46,261 nucleotides of DNA from Bacillota bacterium. Its GTDB lineage: Bacteria > Bacillota_I > Bacilli_A > Acholeplasmatales > Acholeplasmataceae. Location of the stretch: positions 1 through 46,261 of the forward strand of contig JAHIRQ010000100.1 of NCBI GenBank assembly GCA_018818645.1, read 5' to 3'. The notes below the pieces were generated by a model. That model ran no database searches, was not told the DNA's origin, and saw nothing but the letters and a program-made list of their open reading frames with translations. How positions within the stretch are numbered: position 1 is the stretch's first letter; each line of letters opens with the position of its first letter. Made by a program: the position numbers and the translations under genes. Positions 34,272-43,086 of the stretch are shown one piece after another.

Positions 34272-34296
34272 AAATAATTAATACTTATTAGGGGGA
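34272..34296 (+). promoter_or_regulatory. 25-nt leader of the TIR-STAND gene, identical to the SHMT-like leader
   Basis: The 25 bases directly ahead of the TIR-STAND start (from AAATAATTAATACTTATT to AGGGGGA) are repeated without change in inverted orientation at 38204-38228, ahead of the SHMT-like gene. The segment includes the ribosome site AGGGGGA. Five to seven bases separate GGGGG from each start codon. Confidence 0.85.
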
Positions 34297-34299
34297 AAT

Positions 34300-37014
34300 A
34301 TGGAAAAAATTTCTGATATCATTGTTTGTACTGTAGAAAACAGATATTTTGATGTCGCAGTTTCATTTAGAGGATATAATAGGGATATTGAAAAAATTGT
34401 TGAAAGATTATCTGAATCTAAGTTAAAAGTATTCTATGATAAACAATTGGCAAGTCAAACAGTGGGAGACAATCTATTAATAAATTCAGAAGAATATTAT
34501 CTTCAAAAAGCTTATTTTAATATTGTTTTATTTGATAAAGCTTATCTTAACTCTCCTCATACAAGAAGAGAATTCAACTATGCCATTTTAAGAGATCAAA
34601 TTACTCAAGATAGAGATAATACAAAATCATTATTGATATACTATTATTTTGATAATATACCATTTGAAACCAATGAGTATTCTTTTTATCCTTCCAAGTG
34701 CGATTTAGATACTTTTATAACATATGCTATTGAGTATATCAAATCGAAGTTATATAATGTGCCGGTTAAAGCAACTGAAAATGAAGAACGTAATAAAGAA
34801 ATTTTAATTGATATGAACTATATTAATACAATTAGTCATATTAAATCCTTTGATGGATTAATGTCAACCTTGGAAAGAGGAAAAAGTGCTATTATTGATG
34901 GTTTTAGTGGCTCTGGCAAAACAACACTTACTCAAAACTTCATCTCTATTTACCAGAAGGTTTATAATCGATATAATCATATCATTTATCATGAATTTGA
35001 TGATTCGATAGAAACATACGATGAAATATATACTAATCTTTTGAAAAAAATCAATCAAGTGACGTATAAACATTCAACTAAAGAAAATGCTATTCTAACA
35101 GATGAAAATGATGTTAGACTTCAAATTATTAGCAAACTAAAAAATCTTAAAAACGATGAAAATTTAAAAATACTATTAGTTTTAGATAATGTTCATAAAC
35201 TCTTATCCATCAGTGTTTCTGGTCTTGATTTCATTAATGTACTAATCGAAAATCAACAGTGTTTACTAATACATACAATAAATAAAGAGAATGAGATTCT
35301 TGAATTAAATTTCAATAAAGTATGCAGAGTATCAAATAATATTAACTGGGAACAAGAGTATTTTAAGTATAGTTTCAATTTATCAAAAAAAAGAAAAAAA
35401 ACTATTATTAATATTGTGAATCATAATATTAAATATATATCAGTTCTTGAAAGCCTAGTAGACAAAAGCATCATTAATCTTGATGAATTAGAAGAGCTGA
35501 AATCTATGAGTGATGTATTTGATTTGCTATTTATAAAAAATCCATCACTAATGATTGTTCTCACTATTGTGAATACCATTTATGGAGTTTCAAGTAACAG
35601 AGTTATAGAAGTTTTAGAGAAGTTAGGCCGTCCAACTTCTAGTGATGATATAGAATTGTTGATAGGCTTACAATTAATAACGGCTAACGATGGATTATAT
35701 ATATCGCATGATTCAATATCATACTTGATATTAAAGTTCACAATAAACTGCAAAGATGACTTATACTTAGATTTCATTCATGAACTAAAAAACTATTTTT
35801 CTAAGAATCAAACATACTATGATAGTTTATACAAAATTTGCATTCAATCAGATGATTTAAATTTTTTCAGATCATACATAACCAAATATGTCGAGTTTCT
35901 CGGTTCAGAAAACAGATACAATTCATTAGTAAGATTTTATGAAGATTTTATCAAGCATAATAATCGATTTACTTATTTGGAGTTAAGAGCATTAAATATC
36001 ATACTAGATGCTTGTTTCAAAACTCTAAACCTTGTTATTGCCCAAGATATTCTAGAGAAAACTCATATGTATTCTAATACTCTCAATCTATATAATATTA
36101 AACTTCACATACAACGCTATCAATACAATATAGCCCTCAATCTACTATCAAAAGAACTAACAAACAATTTTACTTTTGAGAAAATATCAATTTATTTCAT
36201 ATTAAAAATGCATATGAGATGCGATACAGAATTACTAAATAATTACAGGTTTTTAATTGACTTAGACTTTAGAGTAAAGAATAATATAAAGTTAAATGCT
36301 ATTGAAGATAAATATCATTTTTTAAACTTGCGTAATACAGCCCACCTGCACCGTGATCGTGATATTGCAATTGACAATTTGTTATTATCTAAACAACATT
36401 TTTCTAGTATCCAAGATAAAGACGAATTTCTTTTGGCTACTTGTCAAAACAACTTGGGAATTGCTTATTTATACAAGTATTTGGATACCAAAAAAACAAA
36501 ATTTCTGTCTTTAGCAAGAACTGAACTAATGGCAGCAAAAGAGTATATGCAAGATAATTCTAACGAAGTGTATCAATCCCAATATAACTTATATTTAGTA
36601 GATTATTTTTCAGACACAAATAAAAGAAATTTTGCATTATTAGAAAACAGTTTTAACAAAATCAACAGATTGTTAGAGAATACAAATTTGCATTACGATA
36701 AGATAAAATTTGAAGTTACTCATATGATTGTTAAGTACCTTTATGAAAAGATTAATAAGGTAAACTTAATCTCTATTTTAAAGGAACACCTCAATAACTG
36801 GAATCAGTCCAATATAGATAAAGATCCATGGCTAGAATATATGATTAATTACAATTTAGAAGTTTTAAAGAAAAGTAAGAAGATTAATCGATTTGTTTTT
36901 TCAAAAAAATATATTAAAGAGGGTTATGATGATAATTATGGGTTATACGTTTTAAATGACTCTAATACAAGTGAAATATTTCTATTTGCTGTATCTCCTC
37001 ATTGGAGATATTGA
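34300..37014 (+). CDS. TIR-STAND NTPase with helical-repeat C-terminus
   Basis: A 904-aa immune-type protein. An N-terminal TIR domain covers residues about 15-150: FDVAVSFRGYNRDI, KVFYDKQ and SPHTRREFNYAI, where Glu91 is the candidate NADase catalytic residue. A NACHT/STAND NTPase domain follows, with Walker A GFSGSGKTTL at 201-210 and Walker B LLVLDNVHK at 292-300. The C-terminal 450 residues are helical and TPR-like (LATCQNNLGIAYLYKYLD), presumably the sensor. STAND proteins oligomerise on recognising a phage molecule; a TIR effector would then destroy NAD or make a signal. Its 3' end overlaps the convergent SHMT-like gene by 16 bp, and the two genes share a 25-nt leader. Confidence 0.88.
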   Translation: MEKISDIIVCTVENRYFDVAVSFRGYNRDIEKIVERLSESKLKVFYDKQLASQTVGDNLLINSEEYYLQKAYFNIVLFDKAYLNSPHTRREFNYAILRDQITQDRDNTKSLLIYYYFDNIPFETNEYSFYPSKCDLDTFITYAIEYIKSKLYNVPVKATENEERNKEILIDMNYINTISHIKSFDGLMSTLERGKSAIIDGFSGSGKTTLTQNFISIYQKVYNRYNHIIYHEFDDSIETYDEIYTNLLKKINQVTYKHSTKENAILTDENDVRLQIISKLKNLKNDENLKILLVLDNVHKLLSISVSGLDFINVLIENQQCLLIHTINKENEILELNFNKVCRVSNNINWEQEYFKYSFNLSKKRKKTIINIVNHNIKYISVLESLVDKSIINLDELEELKSMSDVFDLLFIKNPSLMIVLTIVNTIYGVSSNRVIEVLEKLGRPTSSDDIELLIGLQLITANDGLYISHDSISYLILKFTINCKDDLYLDFIHELKNYFSKNQTYYDSLYKICIQSDDLNFFRSYITKYVEFLGSENRYNSLVRFYEDFIKHNNRFTYLELRALNIILDACFKTLNLVIAQDILEKTHMYSNTLNLYNIKLHIQRYQYNIALNLLSKELTNNFTFEKISIYFILKMHMRCDTELLNNYRFLIDLDFRVKNNIKLNAIEDKYHFLNLRNTAHLHRDRDIAIDNLLLSKQHFSSIQDKDEFLLATCQNNLGIAYLYKYLDTKKTKFLSLARTELMAAKEYMQDNSNEVYQSQYNLYLVDYFSDTNKRNFALLENSFNKINRLLENTNLHYDKIKFEVTHMIVKYLYEKINKVNLISILKEHLNNWNQSNIDKDPWLEYMINYNLEVLKKSKKINRFVFSKKYIKEGYDDNYGLYVLNDSNTSEIFLFAVSPHWRY

Positions 37015-38198
37015 GATAATATCTTTGATATTTTATTGTCATTATCAATATGATTTAATAGACTCTCATGAAATATCTCAATAATCTCTTCAAAATCAGA
37101 TTTTGTAATTGATAGACAAGCAATTGTCAAGAATCCAATTCTTATGCCTGAAGTAATAAATGGAGATTTAATATCTCCTGGAATCAAATTCCGATTAACT
37201 AGAATGTTATTTTTAGCAAGTCGTTCTTCAGCTTCTTTCCCAGAAATATTCACTCTTGATAAATCCATTATTAAGAAGTGTAAATCACTGCCATCTGTAA
37301 TAAAATCAAATCCTAACTTCTTCATTTTTTTATAAAAGATATCTTTATATAGGAGTATATCTGTAACAAATTTTCTAATATCCATCTTCAATAGTTCATC
37401 AAACATTACAACTTTTGCAATAATATCACTGAGTTTAGGAGCACCTTGTGTTATTGGGAAAATTGATTTCAAAACTGATTGATGATATTCTTTCTTATAA
37501 AAAATTAGTCCGCCACGTATTCCACGTGTAGTTTTATGTGTTGTCATTGTTATGAAATCAGCATGATCAAATGGAGAGATATGTAATCCTGTTGCAATAT
37601 ATACGGCAGTGTGAGATATATCAGCTAGTAGCAGACAATCATATCTTTTAGCAATTCGAGAAATTTTCTCATAGTCAATCATTCTTGGATAAGAACTAGA
37701 ACCAGCAATAATTAGTTTCGGCTTATACTTTTCACATTTCATCTCCATTTCCTCATAATCAATTTCACTATTTACGTTCAATGAATAGGTTACCAGATTG
37801 TAAAATTTCTTAATGTAATGATCATGAGAAACATGCCCACCAGCACTAGTTGTCATAGATAAAACATAGTCATCTTTGTTCAAAATAGCATTGTACACTA
37901 TTTGATTAGCCTGAGTTCCTGAATATGGCTCCAAAGTTACTTTATATGTGTTAGACGAAATATTGAAAAACTTCTTAGCCAAACTTTCACCTATTATTTC
38001 TAGGTCATCAATGCCCTTTGACTTTGGGAAATATCTTTTACCAACGTGTCCTTCAAAGGGACTATAGTTATAATACTCTGATTGAGTATCTAAGACGTTT
38101 CGAAAAGGTATACTTGAACTAGCAATCATGTTCAAATTTTGTTTAATAATGCTTTTCTCATTTTCTAATATGTTATAAATTGTTTTAGTATAATCCAT
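36999..38198 (-). CDS. Serine hydroxymethyltransferase-like PLP enzyme, defence-associated
   Basis: A 399-aa fold-type I PLP enzyme of the SHMT/GlyA family. VGKRYFP follows the N-terminal helix, PYSGTQAN (91-98) is the SHMT cofactor loop, GGHVSHD is next, LADISH (191-196) holds the PLP-binding Asp and His, THKTTRG (220-226) holds the Schiff-base Lys222, and SGIRIGF near the end holds the substrate Arg. It is about 15 residues shorter than housekeeping GlyA and diverges around the Glu/Tyr region (SPFEGHVG instead of YAEGYPG). It is tail-to-tail with the TIR-STAND gene, overlapping 16 bp, and has the same 25-nt leader. A stand-alone housekeeping role is unlikely; a helper or antidote for the TIR-STAND protein is inferred. 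Confidence 0.85.
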   Translation of the reverse strand: MDYTKTIYNILENEKSIIKQNLNMIASSSIPFRNVLDTQSEYYNYSPFEGHVGKRYFPKSKGIDDLEIIGESLAKKFFNISSNTYKVTLEPYSGTQANQIVYNAILNKDDYVLSMTTSAGGHVSHDHYIKKFYNLVTYSLNVNSEIDYEEMEMKCEKYKPKLIIAGSSSYPRMIDYEKISRIAKRYDCLLLADISHTAVYIATGLHISPFDHADFITMTTHKTTRGIRGGLIFYKKEYHQSVLKSIFPITQGAPKLSDIIAKVVMFDELLKMDIRKFVTDILLYKDIFYKKMKKLGFDFITDGSDLHFLIMDLSRVNISGKEAEERLAKNNILVNRNLIPGDIKSPFITSGIRIGFLTIACLSITKSDFEEIIEIFHESLLNHIDNDNKISKILSQYLQ

Positions 38199-38203
38199 TT
38201 TTA

Positions 38204-38228
38204 TCCCCCTAATAAGTATTAATTATTT
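38204..38228 (-). promoter_or_regulatory. 25-nt leader of the SHMT-like gene, inverted copy of the TIR-STAND leader
   Basis: On the minus strand these 25 bases are identical to 34272-34296 and sit at the same place, directly before the start codon, with AGGGGGA as ribosome site. The two copies form an inverted repeat around the TIR-STAND/SHMT pair. Shared translational or transcriptional control is favoured over a transposon end, because each copy is placed exactly as a leader. Confidence 0.85.
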
Positions 38229-38371
38229 TACCCAAATATAGATATTTTTATATTGATAAATCAACGTTATGTAAATCATTAAATGATCAAATACTATTGA
38301 TTGTTTTCTTTTAGTGTATCATGTTTTGTTACAATTAAAAAGGACAGAAATGTCACAAAAGGAGAAATAAC

Positions 38372-39268
38372 ATGCTAAATGCATCACAATTATGTACTGA
38401 TTTTATTAAAAAGATTGAAAATTCTAAAAATCTATCCTTCTTAACTATTTATGCTTATAAATCTGACTTATCCGATTTTATAGGGTTCAGTGATCAGTTA
38501 AACATCATTGATTATGTAAACAACTTAAGATTGGTTAAAAAACTTAAGGATACATCAATCAAGAGGAAATTAGTAACAATCAATATGTTTTATGAGTATT
38601 TACTAGATAAGGGGTTGGTTGACAATAATCCCATTTCTAAATTAAAATTTAACTTTAAAAAAGAAAGAAAACTTCCCAAAACATTAACCATTAAAGAGGT
38701 CTCGAAAATTTTAGAAGTTATTGACAGAAGTTTAACAGAAACAACCTCTTATTTTTCCGTATATATTTATACTAGAAATGCTGCTGTAATGGATTTGCTG
38801 ATTACAACCGGTATGAGAATCAATGAACTATCTTCGTTAAAGCTTGAGGATATTATTTATCATGATCATACAATTTTAATCCATGGCAAAGGTAGAAAAC
38901 AAAGGCTCATCTATATTTCATCTCAGACCACTTGGGACAGATTTAAAAATTGGTTAAAGATTAGAAAAGATATGGAATGCAATCATACTTATGTATTTAC
39001 AAATAGATATCATAATAGATTATCTATATATGCAATTGAAGATATTTATTCCAAATACAAAGTACAAGCTAAGATTAATAATCAATCAACACCACATTAC
39101 TTAAGGCATACATTCGCTACAAATCTACTATCTAACGGTGCGGATATTAGATCTGTTCAAGAGATACTTGGTCATTCTAGTATTACAACCACTCAGATAT
39201 ATACCGAGGTGACAAACAAGAGAAAACGTCAAGTATTAAACAAATACAATTATAGAAATAAGCTTTAA
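38372..39268 (+). CDS. Stand-alone XerC/D-like tyrosine recombinase
   Basis: A 298-aa tyrosine recombinase with the compact Xer layout. A SAM-like core-binding domain covers residues 1-90. The catalytic domain has Arg in TTGMRINEL, Lys in [19 protein letters not shown] and the nucleophile in TQIYTEV. All catalytic residues are present. AAAGGAG precedes the ATG. It is short for a phage integrase and does not lie with a repressor or excisionase. Instead it stands between the TIR-STAND/SHMT module and the HEPN-like operon, as recombinases in defence islands often do. It may mobilise the island or act on Xer-type sites. Its 3' end is 3 bp from the convergent gene. Confidence 0.9.
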   Translation: MLNASQLCTDFIKKIENSKNLSFLTIYAYKSDLSDFIGFSDQLNIIDYVNNLRLVKKLKDTSIKRKLVTINMFYEYLLDKGLVDNNPISKLKFNFKKERKLPKTLTIKEVSKILEVIDRSLTETTSYFSVYIYTRNAAVMDLLITTGMRINELSSLKLEDIIYHDHTILIHGKGRKQRLIYISSQTTWDRFKNWLKIRKDMECNHTYVFTNRYHNRLSIYAIEDIYSKYKVQAKINNQSTPHYLRHTFATNLLSNGADIRSVQEILGHSSITTTQIYTEVTNKRKRQVLNKYNYRNKL

Positions 39269-39271
39269 TCA

Positions 39272-39901
39272 TCATTTTATTAACGATTGGAAATATATGA
39301 TTGAGAGTAAACTTTCAATGTATTCATAGATTTCAGGACCTGAAAATGATTTCATTTGGTCTCTAATCATTTTTATTGTGAAGTAATATACTCCTATTAC
39401 TATTAAGATTGCAAACATAAAACTTAATCTTTCTTGAGATATATTATTAGTTTCACTCATAATGAATGTTAATATAGATATTGAAATGGCTAGTATACCC
39501 AAAAACAATCCAGATCCCACAATGTTCCTAGCTGTAAATGTTTGATAATGTCTGATTGCTTCTTGTACTTTAGGACGAGTATTTATACTATTTTCCTTTA
39601 ACAACTCAATTAACACGTTCAAATCGTTATTTTTTCGTTCTTTGATATATGTATCTCTATTAGCTTTAAATCTCCAAAATGAAAAATTCTTATTAATTTT
39701 TCTTAGAATGTAATACATCTGTATATATGCAGCAGCAATAGCTAAAACTGAAAATATGATACTGCTATACAACATGTCTCTTGTTAACGCCCAAATTAAT
39801 ATGGCGAATGCGAGGTAAACAAAAACAATGATAATCATTAGAATATTTTCTTTATGCCGCCAAGATTTAGATTTAAACTTACTTTCAATTCCATAATACA
39901 T
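39272..39901 (-). CDS. Four-TM membrane protein, third gene of the DUF5677-HEPN operon
   Basis: A 209-aa membrane protein with two hairpins of TM segments: about 21-40 and 44-67 (MIIIVFVYLAFAILIWAL; YSSIIFSVLAIAAAYIQMYY), then 128-149 and 157-175. A charged cytoplasmic loop lies between them (FWRFKANRDTYIKERKNND). No family is recognised with certainty; SLATT-type pore effectors have a comparable size but usually only two TM segments. It follows the HEPN-like gene by 12 bp in the same direction, so it is probably a functional partner. A membrane effector is a possibility only. Confidence 0.65.
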   Translation of the reverse strand: MYYGIESKFKSKSWRHKENILMIIIVFVYLAFAILIWALTRDMLYSSIIFSVLAIAAAYIQMYYILRKINKNFSFWRFKANRDTYIKERKNNDLNVLIELLKENSINTRPKVQEAIRHYQTFTARNIVGSGLFLGILAISISILTFIMSETNNISQERLSFMFAILIVIGVYYFTIKMIRDQMKSFSGPEIYEYIESLLSIIYFQSLIK

Positions 39902-39913
39902 AATTATCTTCTC

Positions 39914-40375
39914 CTATATTCGTTTATAGTGTTTTAATACCTCTAGTCTAACTTTTTCGACTTCTCTATATAATTTTTTAATTCTTTCATAAAATGATTT
40001 TAATCTACTACATTCATTCTTGTACTCTTCTGTTAAGCTAAAGTTTTCTTTATATAAAAAGTTTCTGTAGATTTGATGTGTCAAATGATTTCTAAAACTT
40101 TTTATTTCTTCTAGCAATTGATAATCTTCATTTGAAAGGTATGGATTACCATCAGACTCATCTAGTAATCTTAACTGTTTTATAGTTTTTCCTAGAGTCC
40201 ATAATGAAATACTATTGTATGTTTCAACATAGTTTCCTTCTCTCATACCTGAATAAATCCATTTAATATCATTTTCTACGGTTTGACAATGCATAATTGT
40301 TTTTCCGATATAAGAATGAAAATCGTCTATGTTCATATTCTTCAATATTCCTTTCATGACATAATATTCTAACAC
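39914..40375 (-). CDS. HEPN-like helical protein
   Basis: A 153-aa all-helical protein. The segment EIKSFRNHLTHQIYRNFLY near residues 98-116 contains R-N-x4-type RNHLTH, which matches the R-x4-6-H motif of HEPN nucleases. The rest is made of long helices (SRLKSFYERIKKLYREVEKV). Proteins of this size with this motif act as RNases in toxin and abortive-infection systems. The motif alone is short, so the activity is uncertain. It follows the DUF5677 gene by 3 bp and precedes the TM protein by 12 bp. There is no MNT antitoxin gene directly next to it. Gene reality is well supported by its packing between neighbours. Confidence 0.65.
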   Translation of the reverse strand: MLEYYVMKGILKNMNIDDFHSYIGKTIMHCQTVENDIKWIYSGMREGNYVETYNSISLWTLGKTIKQLRLLDESDGNPYLSNEDYQLLEEIKSFRNHLTHQIYRNFLYKENFSLTEEYKNECSRLKSFYERIKKLYREVEKVRLEVLKHYKRI

Positions 40376-40378
40376 TGC

Positions 40379-41236
40379 CTATCTTTCAGTAGTTTTCATC
40401 TTTATACTTATCTCAGCAATCAAGTTGAACAACTCATTTTTAAATTCACCGAGTATTTCATCCATTTGCTTATCAAATGTATAATCATGATTTCTTTCAA
40501 TAAGTTTATGCTTGACAATGAATGCATTAAAGATACTTTGAACATTTTTCAGTGAATTCATCGCATCAATTAATACTAAATTCAATAAATCTCTATTTTT
40601 TTTATTTTTTTGAGCATGATAGGTTGAATGTATGTATTTGCTTGAATATGAGAACTCTTGATTGGTATGATTTTGTTCAGCAAATTTTTGCAGTCCGCCA
40701 GTGAAGGATAAACTTACTTCTTTCTTTTGAAACTTACTGTTAAAATCATCAATGGAAAGAAGCCAACCGTAATCAATAAATCCTTTTCTGTTCTTGACGC
40801 TAAATCTTGACATTTCGTTAATAAGTTTTTCTTCCATAATCAAGATGTCTGACTTGAGTTTAGTGGCCATTTCTTTTGATATTAGATCATTCACTTCTAA
40901 ATTTTCATAATTTAGAACCATACAACTTTCATGGTTTTCAAACGCATTTGCAGCAACTTCACCATATTTATTTAGCACAAACAAAATACACTCCTCCTCA
41001 TGCAATGATCGCCACAAAATAAAGGCTTCATTCTCATATCCCAAGGATACAAGTTTGAGGATTGCTTTAGTTTTTTTGATTACATTAATCATACTAACTA
41101 ATAATGTATCAACATAATTTTCAACTGGAGACTTAAGATTAACAATTAAATTAAGCATTGCATCACATAGTTTTTCACTTATATCGATTGTTTGATTTAA
41201 TTCAATCTTAGATGTAGGATTGTATTTGTTATGCAT
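40379..41236 (-). CDS. DUF5677-family protein
   Basis: A 285-aa helical protein with the pattern of DUF5677 proteins. ETKKAILKLVSLGYENEAFI-type repeats lead into LWRSLHEEECILFVL (about 75-95), a conserved R-S-L-x-E core, followed by helices rich in Glu and Lys. The function of the family is not established; it is common in mobile and defence-linked loci and has a HEPN-like helical style. It is the first gene of the three-gene leftward operon. The start ATG at 41236 has only a weak ribosome site (AAGGGGAA). Confidence 0.7.
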   Translation of the reverse strand: MHNKYNPTSKIELNQTIDISEKLCDAMLNLIVNLKSPVENYVDTLLVSMINVIKKTKAILKLVSLGYENEAFILWRSLHEEECILFVLNKYGEVAANAFENHESCMVLNYENLEVNDLISKEMATKLKSDILIMEEKLINEMSRFSVKNRKGFIDYGWLLSIDDFNSKFQKKEVSLSFTGGLQKFAEQNHTNQEFSYSSKYIHSTYHAQKNKKNRDLLNLVLIDAMNSLKNVQSIFNAFIVKHKLIERNHDYTFDKQMDEILGEFKNELFNLIAEISIKMKTTER

Positions 41237-41297
41237 TTGAATTCCCCTTATAGTTTTCTTTAAGCATTACTTTAATTATAGCATGCACTTAACAATT

Positions 41298-41334
41298 AAA
41301 AAAAGTGCTCTCCAGTATTAGTGAAGTGCACTTT
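41298..41334 (-). terminator. Rho-independent terminator of the nucleotidyltransferase gene
   Basis: On the minus strand AAAGTGC (41334-41328) pairs with GCACTTTT (41308-41301), with a 19-base loop and a T-run after it. It lies 5 bp after the stop of the nucleotidyltransferase gene. Confidence 0.8.
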
Positions 41335-41338
41335 AGTC

Positions 41339-41968
41339 TTAGTAGTTTTGATTGTATATATTGTTGATTGCTTCTAGGTATAGCTGATAAGATTTCTTTT
41401 CTTCATCATTATTGTTATTTTTTAAATCTAAATACTCATCTCTTAAATCTTGCCATAAACCATCTTCTTTGATCTCTTTTGCTTTATCAGCATAATTATT
41501 ACTTTTGGCACGGATATTCCATATATGATTACTTGGTTTATCAAATATATTGATTTCATTTCTTAAATCATCATTATCATCTAGAATCTCTCTTACAATA
41601 CCAAAATCGCAACTATGCTTTATTAAACTATTTTCTTGATCAACTACTTTAATTGTAATAGCCGATTTTGAACTACTTGGATTATTGTACTTAGTTCCTT
41701 TTAATGCTTTCTTAAAAGCATCCATAAATTTATCTCTAATTTCTTTTGCTGTAAAATCAAATGCACCTTGTTGTAGCACAAGATTGTAATCAAAATCAAA
41801 ACCTTTACTGCTACCTATTTCTTGGGTTATTAGTTTCTTTGAACCACTACCAATGAGATCAAACCTAAAGGTTATTTCTCCTCTTAACTCATCTTGTACA
41901 TTCTTAATAATGTCTTCCAGTTCACTTCTTACTGAACTGTACTTGGTTTTACTAACATATTCAAACAT
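41339..41968 (-). CDS. Nucleotidyltransferase-fold protein of unknown substrate
   Basis: A 209-aa protein with a polymerase-beta nucleotidyltransferase core: LIGSGSKKL at 38-46 (G-S loop), FDFDYNLVL with Asp58 and Asp60 as metal ligands, and HSCDFGIV with Asp122 as third acidic residue. The C-terminal 80 residues are helical and charged. This metal site also occurs in CD-NTases and MNT-type antitoxins, but no effector gene is directly linked. GGAGGAAA precedes the ATG. A decayed partial copy of this gene lies 1.1 kb to the right (43087-43299), so the locus has been duplicated. Product and target are unknown. Confidence 0.78.
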   Translation of the reverse strand: MFEYVSKTKYSSVRSELEDIIKNVQDELRGEITFRFDLIGSGSKKLITQEIGSSKGFDFDYNLVLQQGAFDFTAKEIRDKFMDAFKKALKGTKYNNPSSSKSAITIKVVDQENSLIKHSCDFGIVREILDDNDDLRNEINIFDKPSNHIWNIRAKSNNYADKAKEIKEDGLWQDLRDEYLDLKNNNNDEEKKSYQLYLEAINNIYNQNY

Positions 41969-42090
41969 GAAACTTTCCTCCGTTATCCCTATCCGACCAC
42001 ATGACTTTATTTAATCATATCGAAGTATTCTATCATCATCTGCAGTCAAAGTCAATCAGCGCATATTTAAAAAAACAATTCTAAAAATAT

Positions 42091-42944
42091 TTACCAAAGC
42101 ATGGGATTTTTATATGCAGAAAACAATCCATCTTGTCTAATCATTTCTTGAAATCTTACCATATCCATTCTGTCTGTTGGAGTTAGATTTCCGTTAATAA
42201 TTCTCATATTTTGATACCAAATTCTTTGTTTATCATCTTCAAATAACAAAGCAAACTCTGGTGAAAAACTAGAAGTCAGCACATGATCTACTTTAGTGTA
42301 ATTAATCAAAATATGAAATGTTTCACCACTTTTGATCCTTCTTTTACCATTAGAATAGATATTCATAAAACCCTGACTCATATAATACTCTAATCCTCTA
42401 ACATCTATTAATGCTGTGTTTCTAGTAATATTTGTTGTTATTGTGAAACGCTCAATCGTTTTTTGACCAGTATTTTTGAATGATATATTGCTTAAACCAA
42501 TTCCTGTTAATATAACTAGAATCCAATATGGTGATGATTGTAATAGGAAATATGTCATAAAAGTAATGATTACAAATAGCACTACTGGTGTTAAAACAAA
42601 AGCAAATGGCTTTTCAAACGAATCACTCATTAGTCTTATGTTTAATGTCTGCTGTGCTATGATTGGATCATATGATGAATCTGATAATACCGCAATTTTC
42701 TTCTTTTCTTTATCAGAATAATATAAATCGTTTACTGTTATATCGAAATACACCGCTGCTTGATAGATTTGATCTACAGTCATTTTGCTTTTACCGCTTT
42801 TCCAATGTGAACCAAGCGTTCTATCTACTAAATTATCTTCAGCATATTTGGAAAAGGATATCTTTCTGCTATTAAGATTTAAAAAGAAATTTCTATGAAT
42901 TATTGCAAATCTTTGTTCAGATATAGATTCTAATTTTTGTTCAT
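42091..42944 (-). CDS. XRE-HTH protein with two TM segments, apparently frameshifted near its start
   Basis: The open frame from the ATG at 42783 gives 230 aa, but 50 more protein-like codons lie upstream in the same frame without an ATG. They include RNFFLNLNSRKISFSKYAED and TLGSHWKSGKSK, an XRE helix-turn-helix that continues into MTVDQIYQAAVYFDITVNDL. An ATG at 42944 with GGAGGG 10 bases before it is one base out of frame. Adding one A to the A5 tract (42938-42934) would give a 284-aa protein. Two TM segments (VLTPVVLFVIITFMTYFLL and the next hydrophobic stretch) are followed by a beta-rich C-terminus. A membrane-tethered regulator is inferred; as read, it is broken or phase-off. Confidence 0.65.
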
Positions 42945-43043
42945 TAACTATCTACCCTCCTATAATGATTAGAGATCGCTATTTTTCCTGCATTGCTGAT
43001 TAAATTTCATGCTTACCTTAATTATAACTTTTTAATGGCCATA

Positions 43044-43080
43044 ATAAAAATGCAACCTAGAATTGTATTCTAGACTGCAT
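43044..43080 (-). terminator. Terminator after the decayed nucleotidyltransferase copy
   Basis: ATGCA (43050-43054) and CTAGAAT (43057-43063) pair with ATTCTAG (43067-43073) and TGCAT (43076-43080), and a T-rich tract follows on the minus strand. It sits 7 bp after the pseudogene stop, matching the gene-terminator arrangement of the intact copy at 41298-41334. Confidence 0.7.
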
Positions 43081-43086
43081 CATTTT

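Noticed and set aside
34272-38228. Transposon bounded by the 25-bp inverted copies
   Set aside because: Each copy stops exactly at the ribosome-site end of a leader and no transposase is inside, so shared leaders are more likely; mobility is not excluded.
39914-41968. HEPN-MNT toxin-antitoxin pair
   Set aside because: The HEPN-like gene is coupled to DUF5677, while the nucleotidyltransferase lies beyond it with its own terminator and ribosome site and lacks the usual MntA motif.
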